64,000 bases of DNA, taken from assembly GCA_047518265.1 (NCBI GenBank), contig JAKZRG010000057.1:38988-102987 (forward strand), in the 5' to 3' direction. Position numbers and translations under genes: made by a program. This stretch comes from Oceanospirillum sp047518265. GTDB taxonomy: Bacteria > Pseudomonadota > Gammaproteobacteria > Pseudomonadales > Halomonadaceae. The notes under the pieces are model-generated. The model saw only the letters and a list, made by a program, of their open reading frames with translations, made no database searches and was not told the origin of the DNA. Shown here piece after piece: positions 9,145 to 18,976 of this stretch (the stretch's first letter is position 1; every line of letters starts with the position of its first letter).

Positions 9145-10434
9145 TCAGTGCAGCTTCATTTTAGGGCGCACTACCTTACCCAGTTTTTCTGCAATAATGA
9201 CGAGCATTGCTTTAGGCCAACCATGGATCGCCACCTGATGCATACGGTATAAAGAAATATACACAGCACGGGCAATTCGACCTTCAATAAACATGCTATT
9301 ACTGGTCAGGTTGCCCATAAGACTCCCCACTGTACTGTAACGGCTTAGATTAACGAGAGACCCATGATCTTTATAAAGATAGGGTTTAGGCTGCTCACCT
9401 TTAAAAATGCACGCAAGATTATCTTTTACTTGGCTAGCCATTTGGTGTGCAGACTGAGCTCTAGGTGGTACCCAATTACCATCCGGCTGAATACAAGCGC
9501 AACAATCGCCAATCACCCAAATGTCCTGATGACCTTTCGCTTGCAGAGTTTGCTCAACTACAATTTGATTAGAACGATTGGTTTCAAAAACACCTAGGCG
9601 AGAAACAAAATCAGGAGCCTTAACACCTGCGGCCCAAATCATCATATCCGCAGTAATGGTTTCTCCTTCAGCAGTAACAAAGCCTCCCTTTTCCCCAGAG
9701 GCGACTCTTACAGATTCTCTTACCTCAACACCCAATCGTACCAATTCCTTACGGGCAGATAGAGATATACGATCTGGTAAAGCGGGTAAAATACGAGGCC
9801 CTGCTTCAATCAAGCTGATTTTAAGCTGGCTGGCCGTCATTTTGGGCATGCCGTAAGATTTCAATAGATCAGCGACATGGTATAACTCAGCAGATAATTC
9901 AACGCCCGTTGCGCCACCACCGACAATAGCGATATGCAGCTCTTCAGGGTTATCCTGCTGATTAATACGTAGAAAATTATTCAGCAGGCTGTGATGAAAA
10001 CGCTCTGCCTGCTGGTGGGAGTCTAAAAAATAGCAATGCTCTGCAACACCCGGCGTCCCAAAGTCATTACTGACACTACCGATAGCCAATACCAGCTTGT
10101 CGTAATTTAATTGACGCTCAGGCAAGACCTGCTCACCTTCACTATCAAAAGAGGGCGCTAATGTGACCGTTTTTGTCTCTGCATCCAGCTGACAAAATTC
10201 ACCTAATTGGAAATTGTAATGATGTTTCGACGCGTGAGCGTGATACACCACACCATCGGTACTGGTATCCAAAGACCCCGTCGCCACTTCATGCAGCAAG
10301 GGTTTCCAGATATGCGTCCGATTACGATCCACTAAAGTGATTTTCGCTTTATTTTTTCGGCCATATTTATGGCCTAACTGGGTAGCTAATTCAAGACCGC
10401 CTGCGCCGCCTCCTATGATTAAAATATTTTCCAT
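9145..10434 (-). CDS. ndh: Type II NADH dehydrogenase Ndh
   Basis: 429 residues. A membrane-associated FAD enzyme that oxidises NADH and reduces quinone without pumping protons. The FAD Rossmann motif GGGAGGLELATQLG is at residues 8-21 and the NADH Rossmann motif IVGGGATGVELSAEL near 170-184. WKPLLHEVATGSLD, WAAGVKAPDF, VIGDC and the C-terminal EGRIARAVYISLYRMHQVAIHG, the amphipathic membrane-contact region, closely follow E. coli Ndh to the last residues (KLH). The length equals the family's usual length. It is a single gene with its own terminator at 9076. Confidence 0.96.
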   Translation of the reverse strand: MENILIIGGGAGGLELATQLGHKYGRKNKAKITLVDRNRTHIWKPLLHEVATGSLDTSTDGVVYHAHASKHHYNFQLGEFCQLDAETKTVTLAPSFDSEGEQVLPERQLNYDKLVLAIGSVSNDFGTPGVAEHCYFLDSHQQAERFHHSLLNNFLRINQQDNPEELHIAIVGGGATGVELSAELYHVADLLKSYGMPKMTASQLKISLIEAGPRILPALPDRISLSARKELVRLGVEVRESVRVASGEKGGFVTAEGETITADMMIWAAGVKAPDFVSRLGVFETNRSNQIVVEQTLQAKGHQDIWVIGDCCACIQPDGNWVPPRAQSAHQMASQVKDNLACIFKGEQPKPYLYKDHGSLVNLSRYSTVGSLMGNLTSNSMFIEGRIARAVYISLYRMHQVAIHGWPKAMLVIIAEKLGKVVRPKMKLH

Positions 10435-10884
10435 TGCCTGATTACCTTCTTAATAATATGGGGCTGACCGCTATAAAAATTATGGCAACGGGCAGGCCCA
10501 TAACATCAAGCCTAGGCTCAAGTTATGATCAGGCAGGAAATCTCTTTAGTCGCATGCTTCAGAGATTTTCTATCTATACTTTCGTCGAAAACAGAAAGAA
10601 AGTAAATCATTCTTTCGCATTCGCGAAAAAGTACTGATTTAGTACTTTTGCAGCAGATAAAACAGTGAAAAGGTAGTAAAAATCAACGGATTACAGCAAA
10701 ACAAAACCTTTCAAAAAGCATGGTTAAAAAAGTACGGTACATAACCTGTCAAATAAAAACCTCTCTAATCAATAGATTACAAAAAACCTCAGCTTGTTTG
10801 TATTTACTTAATATCACTACCGTGCATCCTTTCAGAAAAAAACTTACAATGATCAAAGACTTAAAAGATAAGGGACCTATTTGC
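10435..10884. other. Divergent intergenic region between ndh and a small secreted protein gene
   Basis: About 450 AT-rich bases between divergent genes. It must hold both promoters. Short reading frames here encode no recognisable protein. No repeat of the palindromic family was found. Confidence 0.4.
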
Positions 10885-11247
10885 ATGAAGATAATCCAGC
10901 ATTTCCTAGCCGCTTTGCTTGTTAGCACGAGTCTTAGTGTTAATGCCGCTTCAACCGTTGAGTCCGATTGTGCGGATCTATCCGGTATGACGACAGACCT
11001 GAGCAATATCTCAGGAGCCTTTAATTTAATCGATGAGATTAAAGAAGGGGATGAATTGGATCAGGCTTTAGGGGAGCTAGTCGATGCAATGATCTTAGTG
11101 GCTGAAGCTGAGGATTCACCTCGATTGAATAGTGCAGTAGATAGCCTTAGCCAAGCTTACAATAATTTGGATTCAGATAAATTTGAAAGCGCTCTCAACC
11201 GTGTAATCAGTTACATGGATCGTATGTATAAAAGAGAGTGTAACTAA
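10885..11247 (+). CDS. Small secreted or periplasmic protein of unknown function
   Basis: 120 residues. A clean Sec signal peptide covers about residues 1-21 (hydrophobic core FLAALLVSTSLSV, cleavage after VNA). The mature part is acidic and predicted helical, with a Leu-rich pattern DELDQALGELVDAMILVAEAE. It has two cysteines, one near the new N-terminus (ESDCAD) and one at the penultimate position (RECN), which could form a disulfide closing the molecule. ATG 10885 is chosen because it gives the signal peptide; the frame stays open upstream to 10720, but those residues look like leader sequence. No family is recognised. It lies just downstream, in convergent orientation, of the giant DUF4214 protein gene. 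Confidence 0.65.
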   Translation: MKIIQHFLAALLVSTSLSVNAASTVESDCADLSGMTTDLSNISGAFNLIDEIKEGDELDQALGELVDAMILVAEAEDSPRLNSAVDSLSQAYNNLDSDKFESALNRVISYMDRMYKRECN

Positions 11248-11328
11248 ACGCTCAGTAGACTTTTCCTACAACTAACACGGTAAATACCGGGTGATAGTCA
11301 CCCGGTAATATATCTAAAAGGTTTGAGC

Positions 11329-14300
11329 TTAGGCTAAGGTAATACTTGTATCGGTAAAGCTTAGTGTTTCAACACCTACAATTTCAGCAGCAAAACTATC
11401 ACCAATCAACATATAGCCTCCACCATTCACACTTTCAACACTGACCTGGCTAGATGCTACATTAAGCTGAATCGTGTCATCACCTGTACCACCGTCAACA
11501 GTGTCAAAACCGCCTTCAAACAATTTAATCCAGTCATCACCAGCACCCGTTTGGATATTATTATCGATTGCATTATCGTAAATAACATCATCACCTGAGC
11601 CAGTGAATACATTTTCGATCCAAACACCATAAGCAATGGCTAGATTGTTTTCTCCAGTATAGAGGTCATCAGAGTACGAATTATAAACACCACTCACACC
11701 ATTGGCATAACCAGATAATCCATTATCATCTAACCAAGACAGTTTCTCAGCCTTTTGTTCTTCCACTGTTTTTATATCAACGGATGATAGCTCCCCATAC
11801 CTTAAATCAATATCATTAGCGCCTGTGCTTGTTGATACATTAATAGTATCTTCACCGCCACCATCCCATATGGTGAGATAGCTATGATCATCAAAGCTTA
11901 AGGAGTAGCTATTATTTCCTGTTTTACTATTTGTATTTGCACCATAAATAGCCTGTAGAGCAGCTACATCCAATAGAGAATACATAGATGGCATGGCATC
12001 CCAATCATACGAAACACCCAGTTGATTCGTTGATTCATTATAATCAATAGTCAACAACATATTCCTTGATTCTGTATAGGTCATGGCTGTGTAATCATCA
12101 TTATCAAGATTATCGGCTAATTCATTACCATCTTCGAAGGGGTGTTTTAAGCCTAAAGCATGGCCTAATTCATGTATCAAGGCACGGTATGAATCAGTCC
12201 CTTCTTGATAATCAGCAACTGATAATTTATCAGCGTCTAAGAAGATGTCACCACCAATCTCATTAACGGATGGATAATAGGCAAAACCACCGCTATCCAC
12301 TAATGTAACAGCATTAAAGCGTATATCCCCATTATCTGACCCGTTTTCTGTAAAATCTAGATCCGTAAAGGCTTCCAACCCTGAAAGAACATCTTGCACA
12401 GCAGATTCTGCTGCAGAAGATAAAGGTGTCCAACCCGTGACATCCAAGCCAATAATAGTATTGTAATAGTCAGGCATCGTCTGATTAAAACTATAAGTCA
12501 GATTGTTGCTTGACCAGTACTCCCCTGATTCCAAAGAAACACTGGGAGTATCGCCAAGAGAGAGCATACCGCTCGTATCAATACCTGTTTCTGTGCGGCT
12601 AAACTGAGCCGCTGAAATATCTGCGTTGATTGCCACAGCAACATCAATAATATCCGTGCTACCCGAATCATCAGCAACCTCAATACTAAAGGTATCCGAC
12701 CCATTATAATCCGTTGTAGGGGTATAAGTGTAAGTACCATCAGTATCAACCTGAACACTACCATGACTGGCAGCAGTCTCCAGACGATAAGTCAGATTAA
12801 CCGAATCAATATCTGTGGCACTGACCGAATCCGTAATATTTTCATTTTCTGTCGTTTCGATAGAAACGGAATCTGTAGAAAATACTGGAGCATCATTGAT
12901 CGAATCAACTGTGATATTCAAAGTGAGCTGGGTTTCAGTCCCTTCAGAAGTTAGCGCGGTCATCTGGAAGTTATCACTGCCGTTATAATCTGAATCTGGG
13001 GTATATTGGTAACTACCGTCAGAATCAACGGTCACCGTACCGTTTTGAGCTTGAGTCTCCAAACTATAGCTAGCAGTAATACCTGACCCTAAGTTAGTGG
13101 CCTGAACCGTTCCTGTTAGAACGTTATCTTCATTAACACTTGGACTAAAGGTCTCACTATTAAACGCAGGGGTATCATTATCTGTCAGGGTAATGGCCAC
13201 AGAAGCCGTATTGGTTGTGGCATTAACCAAGTTACTGAGTAAAAGATTAAAACTTTCCGTATCTTCTAAAAGGTTATCATCTGTTAGAGCAATCTGTAGA
13301 ACTTTAACTGTTTCTCCTACAGCGAATGTCAAATTACCATTGATAGGAGTATAGTCAGAACCGGATGTAGCATTAGAACCACCAGAACCATTATCTGTAG
13401 TGTAACTCAGGCTGGATTCATGTAGCAGGTAGCCACTTCGTATAATATCCAGAACAGCAATATCATTAGACTCACTAACTGTAATATTACCTACGGTGAT
13501 CTGACTCTCTATATCGATCACGGTAACCGATACATCAATGATATCCGTACCACCAGCTCCGTCAGACACACCAATGCTAAAACCATCACTTCCGATATAA
13601 TCATTATCCGGTGTATAGGTATAACTGCCATCAGCTGCCACCTGAACACTGCCATGACTAGCGCCAGTATCCAAACCGTAGGTCAGATTGGACGTATCAA
13701 TATCCGTAGCACTGACAGAATCCTCTATAAGCGTATTTGCCGTTGTTTCAATAGCGACAAAGTCAGCAGTAAATTCAGGATCATCATTCACCGGATCGAC
13801 AGTAATATTCAGAGTGAGTAGAGTTTCTGTACCCTCAGATGTAAGGGCTGTAATCTGAAAACTATCGCTACCGTTATAATTACCATCAGGCGTATATTCG
13901 TAACCGCCATCGTCATCCACCGTCACTGTACCATTTTGTGCCTGTGTCTCCAGGCTATAACTAGCCGTTATACCTGTAGCTAGATTAGAAGCTTGAACCG
14001 TACCCGTTAGGAGCCCATCTTCATTAACGCTCGGATTAAAGGTTTCATCATTAAATACGGGGGTATCACTGTCTGTTAGTGAAATCGTTACAGATGCAGT
14101 ATCAGTAGTCCCATTAACCAGATTACTTAGTAAAAATTTAAAGCTTTCCGACCCTTCAAGCAGACTATCGTCCGTTAGAACTATCTCTACGGTTTTAACG
14201 GTTTCACCCGCCAAAAATGTAAGATCACCATTTTTAGCCGTATAGTCAGAACCGGCTGTCGCACCAAAATTCCCAGAACCATTTTCAGTCGTGTAGCTTA

Positions 14301-17300
14301 AGATAGTTTCATGTTGCAGGTAACCACTACGAACAATATCCAATACAACCGTATTATCCGCTTCATTCACAGTTACATTGCTAACAGAGATATCTGTGGA
14401 TGTATCGATGACAGTGACTGATACATCGATAATATCAGTACCACCGACACCATCTGTCACCTCAATACTAAATTCGTCTGAACCAAAATAATCCGTATCC
14501 GGTGTATAGATATAACGGCCATCAGGAGACACCTGAACACTTCCGTGATCGGCTTGCGTTTCCAAACTGAAAGTTAAGTTATCTGAATCATTATCTGTAG
14601 CACTGACACTATCTTCAACATCAGTATTAGCAAGAGTTTCGATAGCCACAAAATCTGAGGTAAATTCCGGTGAATCATTTATAGCATTTACAGTGACATT
14701 TACAGTGAGTAAACGTTCCTCCCCTGTTGATGTCGTAACAGTGACTTGAAAGCTATCATGGCCGTTATAATCAGCATTCGGGCTATATTCATAGCTGCCA
14801 TCAGAATCAACTAACACTGTGCCGTTTTGAGCTTGAGTTTCCAGACTGTAATTCGCCGTGACACTTCCAGATAGATTTATTATCTGAATCTCTCCAGTTA
14901 ATACCTCATCTTCATTAATGTCAGGATTGAATGTCTCTTCGTTAAACTCCGCAATATCATTATCCATTAACGTGATAGTTATACTGTCGGATTCTGCCAC
15001 AGCATTAATCAGGTCACTTATTAGAAAATTAAAGTTCTCTGTGCCTTCCACCAAATCATCTTCAAGTAATGTGATTACTATACTCTTAGTCGTTTCGCCA
15101 GTTTCAAATAATAAATCACCACCTGTACCAATATAATCGACGCCTGTCGTAGCACTCAAACCTTGGGTGGTATATTTAAAGCTAGTTTCATGCAGGAGAT
15201 AGCCACTGCGAACAAAATCCAATGTAACGCTGTTATCAGATTCGTTCACTACCACATTATTAATAATAACCTCTGTAGATGTATCAATAACGGTAACGAT
15301 TATATCCACAATATCTTTATCACCCGCTGCATCTATCACTTGGAGACTAAAGTTGTCCGTACCAAAATAATCTACATCGGGTGTATAAATATAATCCCCA
15401 TCATTATTAACCTGAACATTACCATGAGTTGCTTCTGTTTCCAGGCTATAGCTTAGATCTTCAATATCTGCATCTGTAGCAGTAACGGAACCGGCTATCT
15501 CGGTATTAGCCTTAGTTTCTACAGCAATCTCACCCAGAGCAAAAGTAGGGGCGTCATTGATAGGATCAACAGTAATATTCAGGGTTAATAAATTCTCCGT
15601 AACCGTATTCCCGTCACGAGAAATTAATGCCAGAACTTGAAAGCTATCATTACCGTTATAGTTTCCAGTAGGCGTGTACTCATAGCTTCCATCCGCATTG
15701 ATGGTCACGATGCCATTTTGAGCCTGAGTCACCATGCTATAACTGGCACTTACGCCATCCGCCAAGTTAGTCGTTTCAACCGTGCCCGTTAGTACTTCGT
15801 CTTCATTAACACTCGGACTGAAAGTTTCCTCGTTAAATTCAGCGACATCATCATCTGTTAAGGTAATTTCAACAGAATCAGATTCCGTGGTGGCATTAAT
15901 CAAATTGCTTAACTGAAGAGTAAAACGTTCTTCACCTTCCAAAAGGCCATCATCAGTTAATACAATCTCAATGGTTTTAACGGTTTCACCGACAGCAAAT
16001 AACAAATCCCCTATATTTGCGTCATAATCCAGCCCCGCCATAGCACTTGTGCTATTAATACCCGAACCATTCTCTGTGTTATAGCTCAAGCTGGTTTCAT
16101 GCTGGAGATACCCACTGCGAACAACGTCCAGTACCACCGTATTATTTGATTCATTTACTGTGATATTACCTACAGTAATCTCTGTTGATGTATCAATTAC
16201 AGTCACCGATACATCAATAATATCGGTGCCACCAATACCATCTGCAACAGTAATACTAAAGCCATCAGCACCAAAATAATCAGCGTCTGGCGTATAGACA
16301 TAACTCCCGTCTGTATTTACCTGAGCGCTACCGTTACCAGCGTCAATATCCAGACTATAAATTAGGTTTTCAGTATCCACATCTGTCGCATTAACCATTG
16401 CTTCTACATTTGTATTAGCAAGGGTTTCAATGGCAACAAAATCGCTAGTAAATATCGGAGAATCATTAATCGAGTTAATAGTGATATTCAGATCTAATAG
16501 GGTTTCTGTGAGCGTACTACCCTCAAGAGAAGTCAGTGCTAAAATTTGGAAGCTATCACTGCCATGATAGTGCTCATTTGGAGTATATTCATAGCTACCA
16601 TCAGCATTTACCGTAACAGTGCCGTTTTCTGCTTGAGTAGCCAAACTAAAGCTAGCAACAACCCCTTCGGCCAAACTTGAAACCTGCACCGCACCCGTTA
16701 GAAGCTCATCTTCATTAAGATTGGGATTAAAGGTCTCATCATTAAAAATAGGGACATCATCATCCGTTACGACAATAGCAATACTCAATGACGAAATTGT
16801 GGCATTAACTAAGTCACTTAATTGGAGAGTAAAATTTTCAGTCCCTTCAAGTAGATGATCACTAAGCAGCGGTATCTGAACTGTTTTAACCGTTTCTCCA
16901 ATAGCAAATAACAGATCACCGTTAACGGTCGTATAATCCGATCCCGCTATTGCGCCGTTATCTAAACCATTCTCTGTGGTGTAACTCAGGCTAGATTCAT
17001 GTTGTAAGTAACCACTACGAACAATATCCAAAGTAGCGGTATTATCGGATTCATTCACAGTGATATTGCTGACCGTGATTTCTGTAGATGTATCAACCAC
17101 GTTCACAGCAACATCGATAATATCCGAACCACCAACATCATCAGATACAATTATACTAAAGCTATCTGCACCAAAATAATCCGCATTAGGCGTATAAATA
17201 TAGCTGCCATCGGTATTAACCTGAACGGAGCCTTGACTGGCTTCCAACTCTAGACTGTAACTAATGTCTTGGGAATCAATATCTGTAGCACTGATTGAAC

Positions 17301-18588
17301 CCTCAAACTCAGTATTTGAAAGGGCTTCAATGGCAATGAATTCTGAATCGAAGACAGGTAGATCATTGATGGACTCAACCGTAATATTCAGTGTCAAAGG
17401 GGTTTCTGTAACAGTGTTATCCGCAAGAGATACTGAGGCCAAAACCTGAAAACTATCGTTGCCATGGTAATCCGCATTAGGCGTATACTCATAACTGCCA
17501 TCCGTATTAACCGTTACCGAGCCATTCTCTGCGGGATTCATTAGGTTATAGCTGACATTAGCTTCCTCAGCCAAATTAGTCGCTTGAACACTACCAATTA
17601 GCACCTCATCTTCATTAATAACAGGGCTAAAGGTCTCATCATTAAAAGTGAGAAGATCATCATCTGCTAAGGTAATCACAACACTGGATGAACCCGTTGT
17701 ACCGTTAACCAGATCTCGCAACTGAAGAGTAATGCTTTCTACGCCTTCCCGGAGACTGTCATCTGCTAGGTTTATTTCAATGGTCTTGACAGTTTCATCT
17801 GGTGCAAACACCAGTATGCCACTTACCGCAGTGTAATCTGCACCAGCTGTCGCTTGCCCAGTAGCAGTGCCATTTTCAGTATTATCGCTACCATTCTCAC
17901 TTTCAGAGCTATCGCCACTCTCAATATCATCAAACTCAGTAGAAAAACTTAGACTGGTTTCAAACAATAAATTACCACTACGAATAAACTCCAGCGTCAC
18001 ACTATTATCTGATTCACTGACAGTAATATTATCGATGGCAATTAGGGTTTCAATACCCAGCTGCTCAGTCTGCTCAGGCAACTGACTTGTGGCTTCTTCT
18101 AAACTCTCTTCAGAATGATCAACAGTGGACAGCCAATTCCTAGCTTGAGAAGCTGCAAGATCCCCGCTATACACGTCAACAGTATCACCATCAACCAGTT
18201 GCTCAGTAAATGCTGTTGCTGCAGCCAGCTTATTTTCTACAATTTCAGCATCTTCATTAATAGCTCCATCAAGCACATTAAGCATGATTGTTGCTTGACT
18301 CATTTCCCCTGATTGCAGCTTTTCGGTATAAAATTCGAGCCCAACAGGGTCTGGGTCTCGATTAAACAATTGCTGGTAGATAGCAACAATCTTATCTTCG
18401 TCGGTGGACGACTCAAAAAGCACTTCGGATTCTGCTGAACTGGCAAAGGCTTCAATAATCTCATTTAGATTACCCGAAGCATTATCTAAACGCTCAGACC
18501 AATACTCTAATCCACCAGGGTCCGCTGCCCTGCCATAATATGCGATGTAAATCTTCTGAACAGTTCCGTAATAATCAGCAGCAGACAT
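11329..18588 (-). CDS. Giant DUF4214 / Calx-beta / cadherin-like repeat protein with serralysin-type protease and RTX repeats
   Basis: 2419 residues. A DUF4214 domain occupies about residues 1-115 (YIAYYGRAADPGGLEYW, LFNRDPDPVGLEFY). Residues 186-1985 hold six tandem units of about 300 residues. Each unit has a Calx-beta domain starting near NITVNES..DIVRSGYL and two cadherin-like segments marked by DGSYEYTP(N/D)xxYxGxDSFQ, the second also carrying ATD and DIIDVSVTV. A metzincin catalytic domain follows, with HELGHALGLKH at 2139-2149 and Met-turn AMTYTES, as in M10 serralysins. The C-terminus has glycine-rich calcium-binding repeats (GSGDDVIYD, GAGDDWIKL, GGTGDDTIQL). There is no Sec signal, and the C-terminal RTX block fits type I secretion. 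It is probably a large calcium-stiffened adhesin carrying its own protease. No type I secretion genes are in the window. Confidence 0.88.
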   Translation of the reverse strand: MSAADYYGTVQKIYIAYYGRAADPGGLEYWSERLDNASGNLNEIIEAFASSAESEVLFESSTDEDKIVAIYQQLFNRDPDPVGLEFYTEKLQSGEMSQATIMLNVLDGAINEDAEIVENKLAAATAFTEQLVDGDTVDVYSGDLAASQARNWLSTVDHSEESLEEATSQLPEQTEQLGIETLIAIDNITVSESDNSVTLEFIRSGNLLFETSLSFSTEFDDIESGDSSESENGSDNTENGTATGQATAGADYTAVSGILVFAPDETVKTIEINLADDSLREGVESITLQLRDLVNGTTGSSSVVITLADDDLLTFNDETFSPVINEDEVLIGSVQATNLAEEANVSYNLMNPAENGSVTVNTDGSYEYTPNADYHGNDSFQVLASVSLADNTVTETPLTLNITVESINDLPVFDSEFIAIEALSNTEFEGSISATDIDSQDISYSLELEASQGSVQVNTDGSYIYTPNADYFGADSFSIIVSDDVGGSDIIDVAVNVVDTSTEITVSNITVNESDNTATLDIVRSGYLQHESSLSYTTENGLDNGAIAGSDYTTVNGDLLFAIGETVKTVQIPLLSDHLLEGTENFTLQLSDLVNATISSLSIAIVVTDDDVPIFNDETFNPNLNEDELLTGAVQVSSLAEGVVASFSLATQAENGTVTVNADGSYEYTPNEHYHGSDSFQILALTSLEGSTLTETLLDLNITINSINDSPIFTSDFVAIETLANTNVEAMVNATDVDTENLIYSLDIDAGNGSAQVNTDGSYVYTPDADYFGADGFSITVADGIGGTDIIDVSVTVIDTSTEITVGNITVNESNNTVVLDVVRSGYLQHETSLSYNTENGSGINSTSAMAGLDYDANIGDLLFAVGETVKTIEIVLTDDGLLEGEERFTLQLSNLINATTESDSVEITLTDDDVAEFNEETFSPSVNEDEVLTGTVETTNLADGVSASYSMVTQAQNGIVTINADGSYEYTPTGNYNGNDSFQVLALISRDGNTVTENLLTLNITVDPINDAPTFALGEIAVETKANTEIAGSVTATDADIEDLSYSLETEATHGNVQVNNDGDYIYTPDVDYFGTDNFSLQVIDAAGDKDIVDIIVTVIDTSTEVIINNVVVNESDNSVTLDFVRSGYLLHETSFKYTTQGLSATTGVDYIGTGGDLLFETGETTKSIVITLLEDDLVEGTENFNFLISDLINAVAESDSITITLMDNDIAEFNEETFNPDINEDEVLTGEIQIINLSGSVTANYSLETQAQNGTVLVDSDGSYEYSPNADYNGHDSFQVTVTTSTGEERLLTVNVTVNAINDSPEFTSDFVAIETLANTDVEDSVSATDNDSDNLTFSLETQADHGSVQVSPDGRYIYTPDTDYFGSDEFSIEVTDGVGGTDIIDVSVTVIDTSTDISVSNVTVNEADNTVVLDIVRSGYLQHETILSYTTENGSGNFGATAGSDYTAKNGDLTFLAGETVKTVEIVLTDDSLLEGSESFKFLLSNLVNGTTDTASVTISLTDSDTPVFNDETFNPSVNEDGLLTGTVQASNLATGITASYSLETQAQNGTVTVDDDGGYEYTPDGNYNGSDSFQITALTSEGTETLLTLNITVDPVNDDPEFTADFVAIETTANTLIEDSVSATDIDTSNLTYGLDTGASHGSVQVAADGSYTYTPDNDYIGSDGFSIGVSDGAGGTDIIDVSVTVIDIESQITVGNITVSESNDIAVLDIIRSGYLLHESSLSYTTDNGSGGSNATSGSDYTPINGNLTFAVGETVKVLQIALTDDNLLEDTESFNLLLSNLVNATTNTASVAITLTDNDTPAFNSETFSPSVNEDNVLTGTVQATNLGSGITASYSLETQAQNGTVTVDSDGSYQYTPDSDYNGSDNFQMTALTSEGTETQLTLNITVDSINDAPVFSTDSVSIETTENENITDSVSATDIDSVNLTYRLETAASHGSVQVDTDGTYTYTPTTDYNGSDTFSIEVADDSGSTDIIDVAVAINADISAAQFSRTETGIDTSGMLSLGDTPSVSLESGEYWSSNNLTYSFNQTMPDYYNTIIGLDVTGWTPLSSAAESAVQDVLSGLEAFTDLDFTENGSDNGDIRFNAVTLVDSGGFAYYPSVNEIGGDIFLDADKLSVADYQEGTDSYRALIHELGHALGLKHPFEDGNELADNLDNDDYTAMTYTESRNMLLTIDYNESTNQLGVSYDWDAMPSMYSLLDVAALQAIYGANTNSKTGNNSYSLSFDDHSYLTIWDGGGEDTINVSTSTGANDIDLRYGELSSVDIKTVEEQKAEKLSWLDDNGLSGYANGVSGVYNSYSDDLYTGENNLAIAYGVWIENVFTGSGDDVIYDNAIDNNIQTGAGDDWIKLFEGGFDTVDGGTGDDTIQLNVASSQVSVESVNGGGYMLIGDSFAAEIVGVETLSFTDTSITLA

Positions 18589-18976
18589 AGCAAAGCCTTA
18601 TAAAATATTTATCATTTGCATCAAAAGTACTCAGGTTGGTTTTATCGTAAACCAAAGAATCTATGCCCTCCCCTATTTTGAACCCCATGGAGAAACATAT
18701 CGGATGCATTATAACGTTCAAAACTAATACATTTTTGATAAATAAAGCTATAAGATAACTGTTATCTTAAGTATCTCTTCCCTACAAAAAACAAACAAAA
18801 ATATTCCGATATTCACCAGCCAGCAGAGTAGGGAATTTCGGAATACCTTGTAGAGAAACGTTGCTTAGATGCTCAGAATAGAAAATGAAAAACATAGCTG
18901 TATTTTGGTAACAGCTGAAGAGTATCGAAATGCCTTTTTAAGAACATATCAAGCAGTTTCTACCAATATTAATCGA
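18589..18976. other. Intergenic region before the giant gene, with palindromic repeat
   Basis: About 390 AT-rich bases. It holds the promoter of the giant gene (minus strand), the palindromic repeat at 18782-18853, and a second partial copy near 18915-18945 (AGTATCGAAATGCC) next to a small AGCTGT/ACAGCT hairpin. No gene is seen. Confidence 0.45.
18782..18853. repeat. Palindromic repeat, copy C
   Basis: TATTCCGATATTC at 18802-18814 pairs with GAATTTCGGAATA at 18833-18845 (12 of 13), and CTACAA at 18782 pairs with TTGTAG at 18848. The right half resembles the right arms of the copies at 5908 and 6626. Confidence 0.5.

Noticed and set aside
10434..10637. 67-residue open frame between ndh and the small secreted protein
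   Set aside because: It lies in the divergent promoter region, lacks a ribosome site, and its composition looks random.
12498..17449. Possible CRISPR-like or short-repeat array within the giant gene
   Set aside because: The regular repeats are coding and keep frame as 300-residue protein units; there are no short direct repeats with unique spacers.
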